Positions 36,793-49,100 of a stretch of DNA of 64,000 nt are shown piece by piece (positions within the stretch are counted from its first letter, which is position 1; each line of letters opens with the position of its first letter). Source of the DNA: Acanthopleura granulata. Lineage: Eukaryota; Mollusca; Polyplacophora; Chitonida; Chitonidae. The notes beneath the pieces were generated by a model. That model saw only the letters and a list, made by a program, of their open reading frames with translations. It had not been told where the DNA came from and ran no database searches. A program made the position numbers and the translations under genes. The stretch lies in contig JABBOT010000031.1 of the NCBI GenBank assembly GCA_016165875.1, positions 1,431,961-1,495,960 on the forward strand. Reading direction: 5' to 3'.

Positions 36793-38731
36793 GGCAAACC
36801 ACTCGCTAACAGTCAAAGGAAACATCTACAATGGACACACATAACAACATTCATGTCTTTTCGTCTTCATTGAACACTGTTGACTGCTTCTCTTTGCATA
36901 TGTGCGTCCTAATTTTATTTTATATTTTATAAACGTTCTTAATTATTTGGTAGTTTATATTATTTACCGTTTTTGGAAACTGGTCTTGCGATTATAGACC
37001 TGAAGCGCCCAGTTTGGTAGACGCCTTGTATACCAATGTCGGTTTCTAGGTTCACGCCAAACTGACCGGATTTGACAACCCACCCAGTCGTAATTACCTG
37101 ACACAGAGATCAACTTTGTGCATCCCTTAATTCATGCCGGGTACCAAGCAATGGAAATGCGAAGGTTACCGATTTTAAAGCTTTAAGTGTGTACTAACTT
37201 TGGAGTGCATCTTGTCTCCCTCTTGTCCCGTCTGTCACTGCGAACCACCGCTGTTATTAAAGTTGATTCTTCAGTTCAAAGTGAACAAAACACCATAAAA
37301 ATTTACTCTACTATAAGTTTTACAAGAAATACAAAACAAAAACAACTTTTTTTATCTGGAAGGTTTAGTTCCTTTTCCTACGGTGGTTATATTGATATCA
37401 AAAATTTTTCACCGGTTTCCCCACACGATGGCCCGCTGAAATCATATCACGTTCACAACGTTCTTCTGTACGATGTCCTGCGCATTCATGTCTTTCCGCT
37501 ATCCCATGTGCTGAAATCTCGTATTAAAGTACCACGAAATTTTACAATGTGAAGCTTTGAATCCGTCATGTGAAGTTTCGATGTATAGTGGTTTCCGTCA
37601 AAAAAATCCTTGATGACCTAAAATGAGGACACTAGTTTTGACATACCAGTCTTTTCTCTATACTTTACTGACGTAATCATGTATAGTTTTGATGTTCCTT
37701 CTCGAAAGCCTAAGACATTAATTGCTCTTCAATACGTACCAATGTACTGTTATTTCGCCCCTTTATAGTTCTCATTATTAACATAGGACTTGAACTACTA
37801 ACTTACAACCGCACCGGTGGCATGGTGGTTACAGCGTCCGTCTCGAGGTCGGGAGATCAGGGATCAATCCCGGGTCGGGTCATGCTAAAACTTTGAAAAT
37901 GGTAAAAAATGGTGAAAAAAAAAATCCGAGGTTAGAGCGAGAAAATAGAACTGGTTGACCAGGTGTCAATATAATGTGACTGGGTGGGGTGTCATGTCTG
38001 GTGTCTTCAGCGTGATATCCCAGTTGCGGCAGCACTATGGCGGCAAGGATTCGCCCTGCAACAAGACGGCACAGTATAGTCTGACTCCTCGTCGTCATAT
38101 GACTGAAAAGTTGTTGAGTGCGACGTAAAAAAACATACATACATACCAACAGAGTAACACTTCAAAACCATGACTGCTGATTTCCATAACGTTGTAGGGT
38201 TTTACGTTCATAAAATAAATATCACAGGAAAGATCCTATTGATTTTCAGAGCCTGCGAACTCCAACAGATGCAAGTTCCGGTTCCGGGTCAACACGACCG
38301 CGTTACACGGGGCGGACGTGGACATCGTTTCCATTCGCTTCCGGTCGAGGGGGAATCTTCCAGGTACAGTCATTGTGAGAATGTGGTTTGGAGAGCAAGG
38401 TTGTCGCTCGAAAAGTGAGAACCACCTACAACGTGAGTTTCGGGCGATCCAAGGCTGTAACACAATTTACATAGCCGATATTTTGAACATTCCGCATGTG
38501 CCCACAGGACTTCCCAACAACATCGCCAACTTATGTGTAGTGTTTCGAACCGGACAGTGCAACAGGGAAAACATACAGCCTGTTCTCACTATTTCCCTAC
38601 TTGAAGCCAGTAACAATTGTAGACAGCTTTCCTTGTCTGACATGTCATCCTGCTCATCTGTTGGGAGATCTGAAGCGATGGACCCACCGAGGTTCTACTG
38701 CGAGAAAGTTCGCAACAGTTCAACGCAATGA
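33535..38731 (+). CDS. Secreted cysteine-rich protein of unknown family
   Basis: Three exons with consistent phases: 33535-33697 (donor gtgagt), 36020-36136 (acceptor ttgtag, donor gtaact), 38250-38731 (acceptor tttcag, stop TGA); 253 residues, all intact. Exon 1 starts MAPSSLCRVLLYAWVVQFLF, a strong signal peptide; the mature chain starts near VVRTDNNWCGRCKL. The mature part has 14 cysteines, including CGRC, a CC pair (GDCCTK) and regularly spaced single ones (VLCS, RICH, NRCKF, QGCRS, QGCNT, NLCVV, GQCNR, NNCRQ, SSCSS, FYCEK). NTT and NSS are possible N-glycosylation sites. The middle (VDIVSIRFRSRGNLPGTVIV) alternates hydrophobic and polar residues, suggesting beta strands. There is no transmembrane segment after the leader. 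I recognise no family; extracellular matrix, shell or defence roles are all open. AATAAA at 38812 is a good polyadenylation signal. Confidence 0.8.
35540..35990 (+). repeat. 66-bp minisatellite built of ~33-bp half-units
   Basis: Three clear 66-bp units start GTAAACGCTGGTTCGTGTTC, GTAAACACTGATTCAAGTTC and GTAAACACTGGTTCGTGTTC. Each holds two related halves (GTAAACACTG... and ATAAACAATG...). Worn half-units continue to about 35990. Because 66 is divisible by three, the minus strand stays open as 22-residue repeats (IVYFVQRSEHEPVFTL), which I regard as a by-product. Located in intron 1 of the Cys-rich gene, ending about 30 bases before exon 2. Confidence 0.85.
36746..36790. repeat. (AT)n microsatellite
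   Basis: An uninterrupted run of about 22 AT dinucleotides in intron 2 of the Cys-rich gene. Confidence 0.95.
37805..38150 (+). repeat. SINE family B, full-length copy
   Basis: The tRNA-like head is present: GGTGGCATGGTGGTTACAGC (A box), CGTCTCGAGGTCGGGAGATC, then GGGATCAATCCCGGGTCG (B box). The body runs through GAACTGGTTGACCAGGTGTC, GGTGGGGTGTCATGTCTGGT and GCAGCACTATGGCGGCAAGG to GACTCCTCGTCGTCATATGA. It ends AGTGCGACGTAAAA and (CATA)n. This copy defines the orientation of the family. It lies in intron 2 of the Cys-rich gene. Confidence 0.85.
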
Positions 38732-38811
38732 ATGTCAGGGAGACAAAGAGAGACAGCCACCAAGGATACAATAATTAGAAGACAAACACGATTTTAGTTC
38801 GAAGGCTCTAT

Positions 38812-38817
38812 AATAAA
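38812..38817 (+). terminator. Polyadenylation signal AATAAA
   Basis: Canonical hexamer 81 bases after the TGA of the Cys-rich gene, at a normal distance for a short 3' UTR. Confidence 0.55.
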
Positions 38818-39549
38818 CAAAATCCAGAGACTCCTTAGATGATCATGGAATAGTGATGTCGTAAAAAAAGGCTTGCTAGAAAGAGGACAAGACAGTACTT
38901 TGCTCAGAAAAAATGCCAGCACCTTCACGATTTAAAATTAGTACACCAATTTACGTACAAGTTTTCTCTTGCACAGACGACTGTTTACTTTTACAAAATA
39001 CATTTTGCATTATTTTCTTCCATGATGTAAGTTAACTTTTTCTGCAGTTATCCTTGGCTGATAAATGTACAAAGTTAAATTTATAAGTACAAATATTTTG
39101 TACTTCACAGGTTAAGTATCAATGAATTTTCAGCAAAGCACCGGCTTACGAATACATATCCAGATAGAAACAATTGCTTAACCTTGTATTATGTAAACAG
39201 AAGTTTTTAATTTAAATTATATTTCAGTGGTTACTTCAGTAAAACTTAGCCTATCTTTGAATTATACATAATAAAAGATTGATGATATAATGAGGGCAAT
39301 GTAGTTGAATTTAGGAAACTCATTTTCGCTCTCAAGGTGATATATAAAGCGCTTTTCAAATCGAAAATAAAAGATTGGATTACTTTTTTATGAAATTGTC
39401 TGTGTATGGCCTTTTAAAGGCATAAAAGAACGTTAGCACGAAACATTCCCAAATCTTGATGAAACTCACTTGTAATTCCGCTGCAGTTTAATAGTTGTAT
39501 AGGCACAAATGTATTTTTGTTCATCAAATGTGGTTGTTCAACCAGCCGA
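38818..39549. other. Intergenic, nothing recognised
   Basis: AT-rich DNA; no exon or repeat that I can support. Confidence 0.4.
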
Positions 39550-41540
39550 TAAGCAACATTCACCTGAGTTTATTCATGCTTGCGACTGGCTATGAAGCCC
39601 TAAATTGGCAAGACACACATACTGCTGAGGAAAAATGCTCTGCTTAATTTGTTCCTGACTTTTATCAGATGGTAAATCCGTGCGACGAATAAAACATCCA
39701 TATCCTTACTCCTCCAAATAAAATGAGAGAGAGAGGTAACTTTTGCTTCTAGCTGTCGCAGTCAAAGTGGAAATGAGATACAGTTGTCCTAAAAATGAGA
39801 AAATTTATGGTACTGCTGAAAAACAATAATCTCCCATTTTTTAGCCTCAACATTAGGTATAAACACAAGCACTATTGAGAAACAATGCTCACATTTGTTC
39901 CCGACTCGCCATTAGGTATAAAGACAAGCACCACTGAGGAACAGTGCTCACATTTGTTCCCGACTCGCCATTAGGCAGTGATTAGGTAACTGATATTAGC
40001 TGCTGAGAAACAATGCTCATCTTAGTTTGTTACCAACTCGCCATTAGTCAGTAATTAGGTAACACACATGTACTGCTGGCGGACAAGTTCTCCTCATTTC
40101 GTTGAACTGTTGGACAAAATTGTTCTCTTTAGTTTTGCCTTAGTTTGTTACTTAGTTTGTTAGAGTTTCGCCATTAGTCAGTAATCAGGTAATGCACATG
40201 TACTCCCGAGGAGAAATGCTCTGCTTACTTCGTTCATGACTCGCCATTTAGCAATCATAAGGCACCTGTATAACTGGTGGCTAACACTGCTCTCCTCAGC
40301 TTCAGATGATGCCGTTAGGTATCGACTAGGTAACACACATGTAATCCTGGGAATAATGCTTTCCTTAGTTCAGTTACCTTCAGGACTCACCATTAGGCAG
40401 TGACTAGGTAGCAGAAATATCCAGCAGTGGGCAAATTCTCGCCTTGTTGAGGCCACCACTCTCCATTAGCGAGTGAACAGGCAAGACATATATACTACTG
40501 AGGTACTATACATGGGAGCAATTCTCGCTTAGGGAATGAACAGGCAAGACACGTACACTACTGAGGTACAAAAGGGGGAGCAACCCTCGCTTAGGTACAC
40601 ACATGCACAGGTAGGGAACAATACTGTCCCTTCCTCATGAGTGGCCCCTAGGCAGTGATAACCTCTCGTCTTAGTTTGTTGACGACTCACCCTTATGCAT
40701 TTATAAGCAGTAAAATTGTACTGCTGACGAACAATGATCTTCTTAGCTTGTTCAGATTCAGTATTAGGGAGTGATTACGTAACACGCGTGTATTGATGGA
40801 GAACAATTCTCGACTTAGTTTGTTCACGACTCCCCACTAGGTAATGATTAGGTAAAACTCATGTACTGTTGAGGAAAAATGCTTACCTTGAATTGGTCAC
40901 GACTCGCCTTCTCATGTACCGGGGAAAAACGCTCACCTTCTTTTGTTAACGACTCGCCATTAGCTTGCACTCATTTCCACTGCTAGGAAAGCTCAAACTA
41001 TGTTTCTTCCCCTATCGCCATTAAACAGAAAAACAGGCAACATACCTTACTGCTTGTTACTTTAGATTGTTCATGACTCATCATTAGGCATAGATTCGAT
41101 GACACACATGTACTGCTGAAAAAAAATGCTCACTTGAGTTTGTTCATGACTCACCATAAAGGCTAGTTTGGGTAACGCAGTTGTACTGCAGGGAGAAATA
41201 CATACCTTAGTTTGTTCATGACTCAACATTTCATACCGTTCAGGTATCACAGGTGTGCTGCTGGGAACAATGCTTACCTTAACTTTTTAAGACTCACCAT
41301 TAGGCAGTGATTGGAAACAACGCTCATCCTTGTTAGGTCATGACTCGCCATTGGTCAGCAATTAGTTAACTCACATGTAGGAAGCAGGAAATGCCATCTT
41401 AATTTGTTCAACACTTCCCGCATTAAGCAGTGCTTACATGTAGGTAACACGAATGTACTGCTGAATGTCAATGAATGCTCTTTACTTTGTTCACGACTTT
41501 CCATTAGGCAGTAATAAGTAACGCTTATATGTCGACTTTC
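39550..41540 (+). repeat. Degenerate satellite-like array, ~60-80-bp units
   Basis: About 2 kb in which the same phrases return every 60-80 bases in fixed order: GACTCGCCATTAGGCAGTGA, TTAGGTAACACACATGTACT, GCTGAGGAACAATGCTC, TTAGTTTGTTCACGACTC. I count over 20 worn units with deletions and substitutions. No coding capacity. Confidence 0.85.
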
Positions 41541-41911
41541 GGCATGTGGGCTCCTGGTTATAAAAGTGTAACCTCATGGCTTAATGTTAAACTGTTGCGG
41601 AACCAGTGTGAAGGCGTGGACACAGAAGACTGGCGTCAAGGTTTGAATGGTTAAACTGTTTCAGTACAGATTTGAACTTGCGCTCCTAGACACAGAACAC
41701 TGACGTCATGGTTTGTTCAATTCGATACGCTGAGTACCTCACCGTCCCCTTTTTATTGTAGAACTAACCTAAACCAAGCAGCCTCACAATCCCTGATAGT
41801 AAAGTGCTACTTTAGCCAGGAAATGAGGATTCAGGGATGAATTTTTAAAGTACGGATGTGAAGATGAGGTTCTTATTCCGTGTTATATATTTATTAGGGG
41901 GTATAAATTAG

Positions 41912-42085
41912 TCTGATACCTATTGTGGTGTTTTAAACACAGATATCCAAACTATGCTTAAGAAGGAAATAACTTAACAATTCAAGTGGTCTGATACCTA
42001 TTGTGGTGAAGCGACACCTATCTGTGTTTTAAACACAGATATCAAAACTATGCTTAAGAAGAAAATAACTTAACAATTCAAATTG
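41912..42085 (+). repeat. Local tandem duplication with a palindrome
   Basis: TCTGATACCTATTGTGGTG at 41912 returns at 41990, and TTTTAAACACAGATATC plus CTTAAGAAG follow in both copies. The second copy has about 18 extra bases that create the perfect palindrome ATCTGTGTTTTAAACACAGA(T). Confidence 0.8.
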
Positions 42086-42639
42086 TTAAATGGTGTAGGT
42101 AAAAAATAAATGCTTTCTATTTTCAAGAAATGGTTATTGGACGTTGGCTAATAATGTCTTTTAAACTGTTAAGTGTTAGCAACGGTGTATATGATTATTA
42201 AGGACTTACCAATAGAATCTCTGATATAGATAACATTTTTCACCATCAAACCTAATGGGGGTGGGTGGGTTTGGGACTATTTTATGTCTTGGAACTGTTC
42301 ATTTGGGGAGAAGATTTAGGCAAATCTCGCTTAAGATAAATATAATTTTCATACACAGTATAAGTCCATAATAAGTCCAAAAGCTCAGGACAACATTTTT
42401 GGCACAGAGATGGTAAATTAGGTAAATGTAATACATATATTGTCAGTCAGTGTTTGACAAATGAAGCAGATCCAAATATAAATAACTCAAAAAAAAAAAG
42501 AAAGAAAATACATATTACACTTTATTGATGATTGTGATAGTTACTGTTTTTTGTTTGTAATGACGTCATCGCTTGTCATTGTGGTAACGGACATTTTTGT
42601 GATAGATTTCCTGCTTTAGCAACATATGTGTCCATAATA

Positions 42640-43345
42640 ACCCAAAAGCTGCTGATAATTCTAGTGGTCGTGATAACTTTGATGATCATGATAATGTGAT
42701 TGGTGATAATGACATTTGACGACATTTGAGAATACACATTTCTAGTAATGGGGGTGTTTGTTGTGGTGTTATGGTGACAACTTTAATAATGTTGGCGTCT
42801 TTATTGATGATGATATTGCTAGTAATGGTGATACTGAGATGCCATCAACGCTAGTAAATGTGATAATGGGAGTTTTTTGGCTGTTGAAAAGCTTATAGAG
42901 TTTGAAACTCTAATCTGTATGAAAATTGCAGATATTATAATAATACATTTTGAAATCGTTATCATGTTTAGATGACATTGACGGTCATGGTGATCGTGGT
43001 AATATTTGTAATGTTGAAAGCTTGCCATTGTTGATGATAATTAATACGATAGAAATGTTAGTCACAGTCATTTTTGACAATGTTACGATGTGTGATACTG
43101 ATAATTGTGCAAATAGTATTATTGGCAATAATGTCTCTGATGTTGAACAGTTTTGTGATCTTGATAATTTTATTTCAGGTAATAGCTTCAGTAACGATGA
43201 TAATAGCTTTAGTAAGGATGATAATGAAACTAATAATGGTAACGCTTGTCTTGGACGATACCTGTAATACTGATGCCAATGTTATGGTTACAGTATTAGT
43301 AGTGGTGACAAATTTGGTAACTGTAACACTTGCAATCTTGTTAAT
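42640..43345. repeat. Degenerate TGATAATG-type simple repeat
   Basis: A long stretch dominated by GATAAT, GATGAT, AATGGT and GGTGAT triplets. Several frames stay open on both strands because stop codons are diluted by the trinucleotide pattern; the Asn/Asp/Ile-rich frames are not believable proteins. Confidence 0.75.
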
Positions 43346-44634
43346 CCTTTGTTGAGATATTCAGAGAAACCGTTTCTCTCTAGAATGGATGAAAGAATGT
43401 GCTGAAGAGGCAATTCGAGGATCTTGTCCATGTATTATTTAATAAAGAATTGCATTGTTCATTGTTTGCCGAAGGTAATCAGCAATAAAATCAGAATCAG
43501 TGTTTGAAGTAATAAGTCTGTGTGAACAAGAAAGCCATATGTCGATGACCGTGCGTTCACTATTTTGACCAATAATCTTTCCTAAATATCCTGTCTTGTG
43601 GACCAAAGCTGGCTGTTTCCTGTATTAAGTATTGGGGCTCAACCGATCTGATTTACCTAGAGCATTAGACAGATCAGCTCCATCGGTGATAACCCATATA
43701 CACAATGCATACCGCAACAACTTTACAAAACATAGAATTCCATAGCGTTTATCTCGTTTGTTATACTCCTTTGTTTGGGGTCATATACACCGCCCTTAGT
43801 TTAAGCACGAATATTTGCGATTCATCCTTTGCTGTTACCTTTGGTTTCCTTGCTTTCCTTTATTTTGAGATGTTCATTAGAATCCTGCACAAGAGTTCGG
43901 TGTTTTAATGAATAGCCATTCCAACCATGGAAAAACTAACAGTATTTATCTGTTTTCTGTATAACTTGCCAGCATGTTTTATCAGCAGACCATTTAGGCT
44001 TGTACTGAAAATTGGATTATAAGCTCAATAAACGTACATGTAAAAACAATCGGAAAAAATGATATCAATTAGTCTGCATTGAAGGTCAAAAACGAATCAG
44101 ATTTGTAGGGCTTTACCGTTCTAACATAGTATGCGGCAAGGTGTGTGCGTGCGCGCGTGCGTGGGTGTGCGTGCCTGCCCGGAGTTGGGCGAGGGGGGGG
44201 GGCTAGAGATAAATATATGTCAATGGCACTGGAGGATATGTCACGGGCGAAGCATAATTGGTGAATCAAACAATTTTTGGAGAGAATTAGGCCATTTTCT
44301 GGTTCAGCCTTACCAAGGTGTCACTTAAGCTGTGCAGGGTTGGGTTCAAGCCTTGTCCAGGAAAGGCAGTATGTACATTCAGCCTTTCTCATCGCTTGAA
44401 CGGGCCTATAAGCGTGATAATAAGCACTTGTTGAAAAGCATTTTCTTCCACTAATATCCTTTACGTCACACGTCGAAAATGGCGCCAGTAACTTGCCAAA
44501 GGTCATTGGTTTACGTTACGTCGCTTAATCTGGATATCTACACTCGTAAAACTGCCCGCCATCGTGTAAAAGAATTTTGAGTATGGCGTTAAAATGCAAT
44601 TACGTATGTGGATTCAAAAGTACATGCACTTTGG
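43346..44634. other. Intergenic, low-complexity patch only
   Basis: Nothing coding seen. 44130-44205 is a GT/GC-rich low-complexity stretch (GTGTGTGCGTGCGCGCG) followed by a run of ten G. A worn SINE A tail may lie at about 44548-44600 (CCCGCCATCGTGTAAAAGAA). Confidence 0.45.
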
Positions 44635-44740
44635 CGGCATGAACTCGCCCTGCCAGAAGAGGACACACTATAAGCACAAACCAGAAGGACTCCTCGTCGT
44701 CATACGACTGAAACATTGTTAAGTGCGGGGTTAAACCCCA
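44635..44740 (+). repeat. SINE family B, 3' tail fragment
   Basis: TGGCGGCATGAACTCGCCCT, GACTCCTCGTCGTCATACGA, CTGAAACATTGTTAAGTGCG match the end of the 37805-38150 copy. Confidence 0.75.
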
Positions 44741-44809
44741 AGCACTCTCTCACTCACTCAAAAGTACATGTACAAACGGAGTTGGCACTTTAAGGGATTG
44801 GCTTTACAT

Positions 44810-45170
44810 CTGGAGGTTTGTCATTCATTCATTCATGCATACCGGCATATATGCATACGCGCATACATGCATTCATACGTGCATGGGTTTTCTTGTGGCA
44901 GAGCGAGGCCAAGCCGCCAGTTTTGACGCCACAGGAACATCATGCCGAAGAGACCCGACATGACACTTCATCCAGTCACGTTATAATGACAAAGGGCCAA
45001 TCAGCCGTGTTTCCTTGCTCTAAACTCTCAGCACAAGAGCGTCAAACGAGGCAGCAATGAGTAGCATTTTTAAAGTCTTTGCTTTGACCCAACCTGGGAA
45101 TGATCCCAGATCTCATGGTTCGACGCGGACACTCTATCCACCACGGAGGTTACCGAGGCGGTCGTGGTGT
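44810..45170 (-). repeat. SINE family B copy left of Kazal unit 1
   Basis: The (CATA/CATTC) tail is at the left, then GGCAGAGCGAGGCCAAGCCG, GGAACATCATGCCGAAGAGA, GACAAAGGGCCAATCAGCCG, TGATCCCAGATCTCATGGTT (head side). It resembles 49935-50330 even in the irregular tail (CATGCATACCGGCAT), so the two are probably duplicates of one insertion. Confidence 0.85.
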
Positions 45171-46120
45171 GCCCCCACCATGCCTGTTGTTTTACATATC
45201 AAATAGCCTGGAATATACTAATAAAATAGATTTCATATCTGTGACATATTCATAGTGACACTTCACTGAAATGCCATTCCGCAAAGCAGTACTTGGCATA
45301 TTATGCGGAACTAAGCCAGAAAGCGCCAAGAACAGATTCAGGTTTGGAATGAACTCAGGACAGAAATGGCCTCAGGACTGGAGGAAACTTGATAATAAGC
45401 CAGTTTCTTCCGACTGGGAAGCGGGACTCATCAGAAGTGTTCGGGAAAAATTCCACATGTACAAATATGTCAAATGATATGGAAATATAATCATATGTAA
45501 CCCGGTGTGATACTACATGTATAAACAGATTCCGGTAAGAAACATTAATAATGATGTAACGGAAAATTCATCATGTCCACCTTAGAATCCAACATTGAAA
45601 TCCAAATACAGGTGAAAATAGTTAAATTTCAAATGTGTTTTTTCTGGTTATGCTTATTTCACATTTTTTGTCATTTGTTTTCTCCACAGTTATCGAAAGA
45701 CCTCGAGCGTTTCAAACACATTTGTCTACTGACAGATAAACGGCATTATTATATGGTGCATATATCTCTCCCCTGCAATTGGTTGAAAGCGCCACACGTG
45801 ATACATGACATTATTGAAAACAGGCGGTTGGGTGATGTTGATGACACTGACATGAGGAGTGACTATATAATACAATAGTTATTAACTGCTGGTGTGACGA
45901 TATTATGTTGTCACGGTCACATCAGAGGTCAATAATTGTATACTGTCGACTTAATACCACTAACTAATCAGACATTTGGTTATACAAGTATTTGTAAGTG
46001 GAATTTGAAAAGATGAGAGAGAAAAAGAAAGCTAACAAACAACAACCTGACTGAATCAGCAATCTTTACTTAAAACACTTTTTTGTGGCTTACAGAGGGA
46101 CATTTCCGGCCTCGATTTCT

Positions 46121-49100
46121 TTAATGACAAGGAACAATGGAGAGAGATTTGTCCTGGCAACGAGATTTCTCAAAGAAACAGCTGGAGGGAAGAAAAATAT
46201 AAATGTCAAATTTAATCATTCATACACCTCCCGACTGACAATTAATGATCTATTTGATGTTTTACGCCGTACTCAAGAATATTTCACTTTTACGACGGCG
46301 GCCAGCCACTGGTTGTCAGTGGACATCCTCACGTACGACCGGAAAGGAAGCCAGGATGAGAATGATTGTAATGGTGAGAGGTTCCTGGGTCAATACTCCT
46401 AATATGATGTATACATTTGTAAACCAGGGCACGTGCATATATTATTCAGATTGATACACATGAGCTATGTTTTTCGCATAAGTACAATAGCACTACTTTG
46501 TAAAGCATTGTAAAGTCCTGAACAATTGACGACTCTGAAAGTTTGGACATTTCCTTAGTATTTCAAGAATGGCTTACACTGTGTTGATGAAACGGTTCAC
46601 CCAACATAGGTCAATACTCACTGGTTGGCATAGCCCTGGCCGTTAGAAGCACACACCGGTTCTCCGTCAGCTAGGCATGTCACAGAGCTGATGGCTTTAC
46701 AGTAGACATCCTGCACGATCTCGTGGGTGGCACTCGTGGTACTGACCGGTGGATGTATAGTGCCTGCCCCCGGGGTAGGGGGATGGTCACATGACCCGGA
46801 GTGAAGGTAGTGGATGTCAGGGTCCTTACAGTGGGCCTTGGCAAATACACACCTGTATCAAAGAAAAAAGATGCAGGCCTAAACGGAACTGTTTTCTTAC
46901 TAAAATTAATGTAATATGATATAAAATAACCGTAGTTACTTCGGAAGTAGGGTGGAAGCAGACATAAAGGGCCAAAGCCATTGCTTTCCTGACGCGCGTG
47001 GTAACTATAAATGGGCTGTTGCGGATGGTCGTGGCTCTGCCCGGTCTCGGTTTCCTCCCACCATAATTCTGGCCGCCGTCGTTTAAGTGAAATATTCTGG
47101 AGTATGGCACAAAACACCAAATGAATAAATGAATAAATAAATAAATAAATAAATAAATAAATAGATAAATAAATAAATAGAGCTGGCTTTAGTGAGAGCA
47201 GCGTATTTCAGATCTTGTTAGCGACCAGTTAGTATAAACACGCCTAAATGCAGACTTGTATTGGTGAGCATTTCCTGTCACAATAGGTCGGTTCCAGGCT
47301 GAGTACTATGCCACACATTAGTATCTGCACTGCGCGTGATCCACCTCTTTACTTTATGGGCGCAGCTACACAAACATTACATGTATACTTAGCGCCATTA
47401 AAAACGCACGAGTAGAGCGCTCACTGTACTTAGTTATTAGTTGATTTAATCTATTAAATTTTTGTGGAAATGTATTCCAGATATTAAATAAGGTACAAAT
47501 CAATAAACACAACTTAAAAATCAAATTGAATCATAGTTTGGATTCTGCGCAAGCATTTGCTACACGTGCGTTTTTAAAGTGCTAACTGTATTTAGAGAAA
47601 TGAACAAAACAGTAAACCGCTGGGCCGACTTGAAAGGAAAGACAACAAAAAATGCAACCAAAGTCATATTAGAGGAGGGGTGCATGCAGATCTACACGAG
47701 CATAGGCATTTTTTATGGTAACTCTATAAATCACCTTGTAATCTGGAATTCTTACGAGGCCATAAGAAAATATGTGGCGTCATCCGTACCCTACGGTCTT
47801 CAATATTAGAGGCGAGACACTCCTTTGTCGTACCCCTTATTATTACAAACGAAGGGCACATATTGTGGCCTCCTGGTTGAGACTTCGGGGTAATAATCCC
47901 AGATATATTCCACTACCACTTTCTCATTGAAAATGATTATAAGTTATATCAGAATTGTCTCGTAATCAGAACGAAAACAGCTGATTTAACACCATGTCTA
48001 CATGGCAAAATTGTGGGCTTAGGAACGTTGAAGTCACAACAGAAACAGATGTTTTCTCGAGTGGTGCAAATATATCGCCCTCGATTGGTTACACTTGAGA
48101 GCATAGCGGCTCATTCGTTTTTCTCTCCACGAACGTTTTTGCTTACTTTGAAATCACAAAAATAAAAAGGGACGTTTTCTAACTTTAAAAGAGATTTTTT
48201 TATTGATACATATATACATCTTTTCCAGTGTTGTCTTTTCTTTTAATTGTTTCAGGTGGGAAATGTTTCGGATTAAAATAACCTGGGGGCTTCCGTGGCT
48301 CAGCTGGTTAGCGCGATAGAGCAGGGTAATGGCCCAGGAGCCCCTCATCAATGCGGTGGCTATGAGTTCATGTTCATGTCCTCATGCTGGTTTCCTCTCC
48401 GGCCCTACGTACGAAGGTCTTCCAGCAACCTGCGAATGGTCATGGGTTTCACCCCGGACTCTGCCCGGTTTCCACCCACCATAATGCTGGCCGTCGTATA
48501 AACGAAATATTTTGGAGTACGGCGTAAAACACCAATCAAATAAATAAATAAATAAGTAAATAAACAAATAAATGAAATAACCCGTGAACAAGTGCTTCAG
48601 TTCATATACGCTTTAAAACAATGGTTTTTCGATGGGTGATGTTTTTTCCTCTCTTCTACCGAGGGCGGTGTCACACTTTTTCCTCACCTGTTTGGATAGG
48701 TGACTCCGTTGGTTCCACATTTCAGGTGTGGCTCAAAGGTGTCACATTCCAATGCCTGGATCAATTTGCACGTGTCGAAGAAGGTAGATTCCGCAACAGT
48801 CAGGGCTGCAAACAGGGGCAAGTATATAACTTTCAGGCTAAACGGCGCTCAGGCACACGTGTAGGCTCGGTGAGACACATACATGTATCTCAGTGCTGTA
48901 CTCTGATGGCTGATAAGGGCCACAGTATGTTTGCAGTAATACCAAGGGCGATGAAGCAAAGGGGCGAAGTGTCGATACGAAGGGGCGACGTTGAGTTGTG
49001 AAGTGGCGAAGTTGCGATGTGCAAATGTCATAAAGTGCTAATCCGAAGTGGCCATGCGAAGGAGCGAAGCTGTGATTAACTTCGTCTCTTCGCATAATCG

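Noticed and set aside
39550..41540. CRISPR-like regular repeats
   Set aside because: Units are degenerate, contiguous and without unique spacers of fixed length; this is eukaryotic tandem repeat DNA.
42819..43355. Three overlapping open frames of 69-105 codons
   Set aside because: They lie in TGATAATG-type simple repeat; Asn/Asp or Ile/Val monotony comes from the repeat and both strands are open.
45271..45477. 68-codon frame starting MPFRKAVLGILCG in duplication unit 1
   Set aside because: The matching region of unit 2 (from about 51631) has lost the frame through indels, while the Kazal exons are kept; not constrained, so probably non-coding.
46680..47120. 146-codon minus-strand frame overlapping Kazal exon 3
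   Set aside because: Runs in another frame through the exon, the intron and a SINE; the exon's true frame is fixed by the splice phases and the Kazal cysteines.
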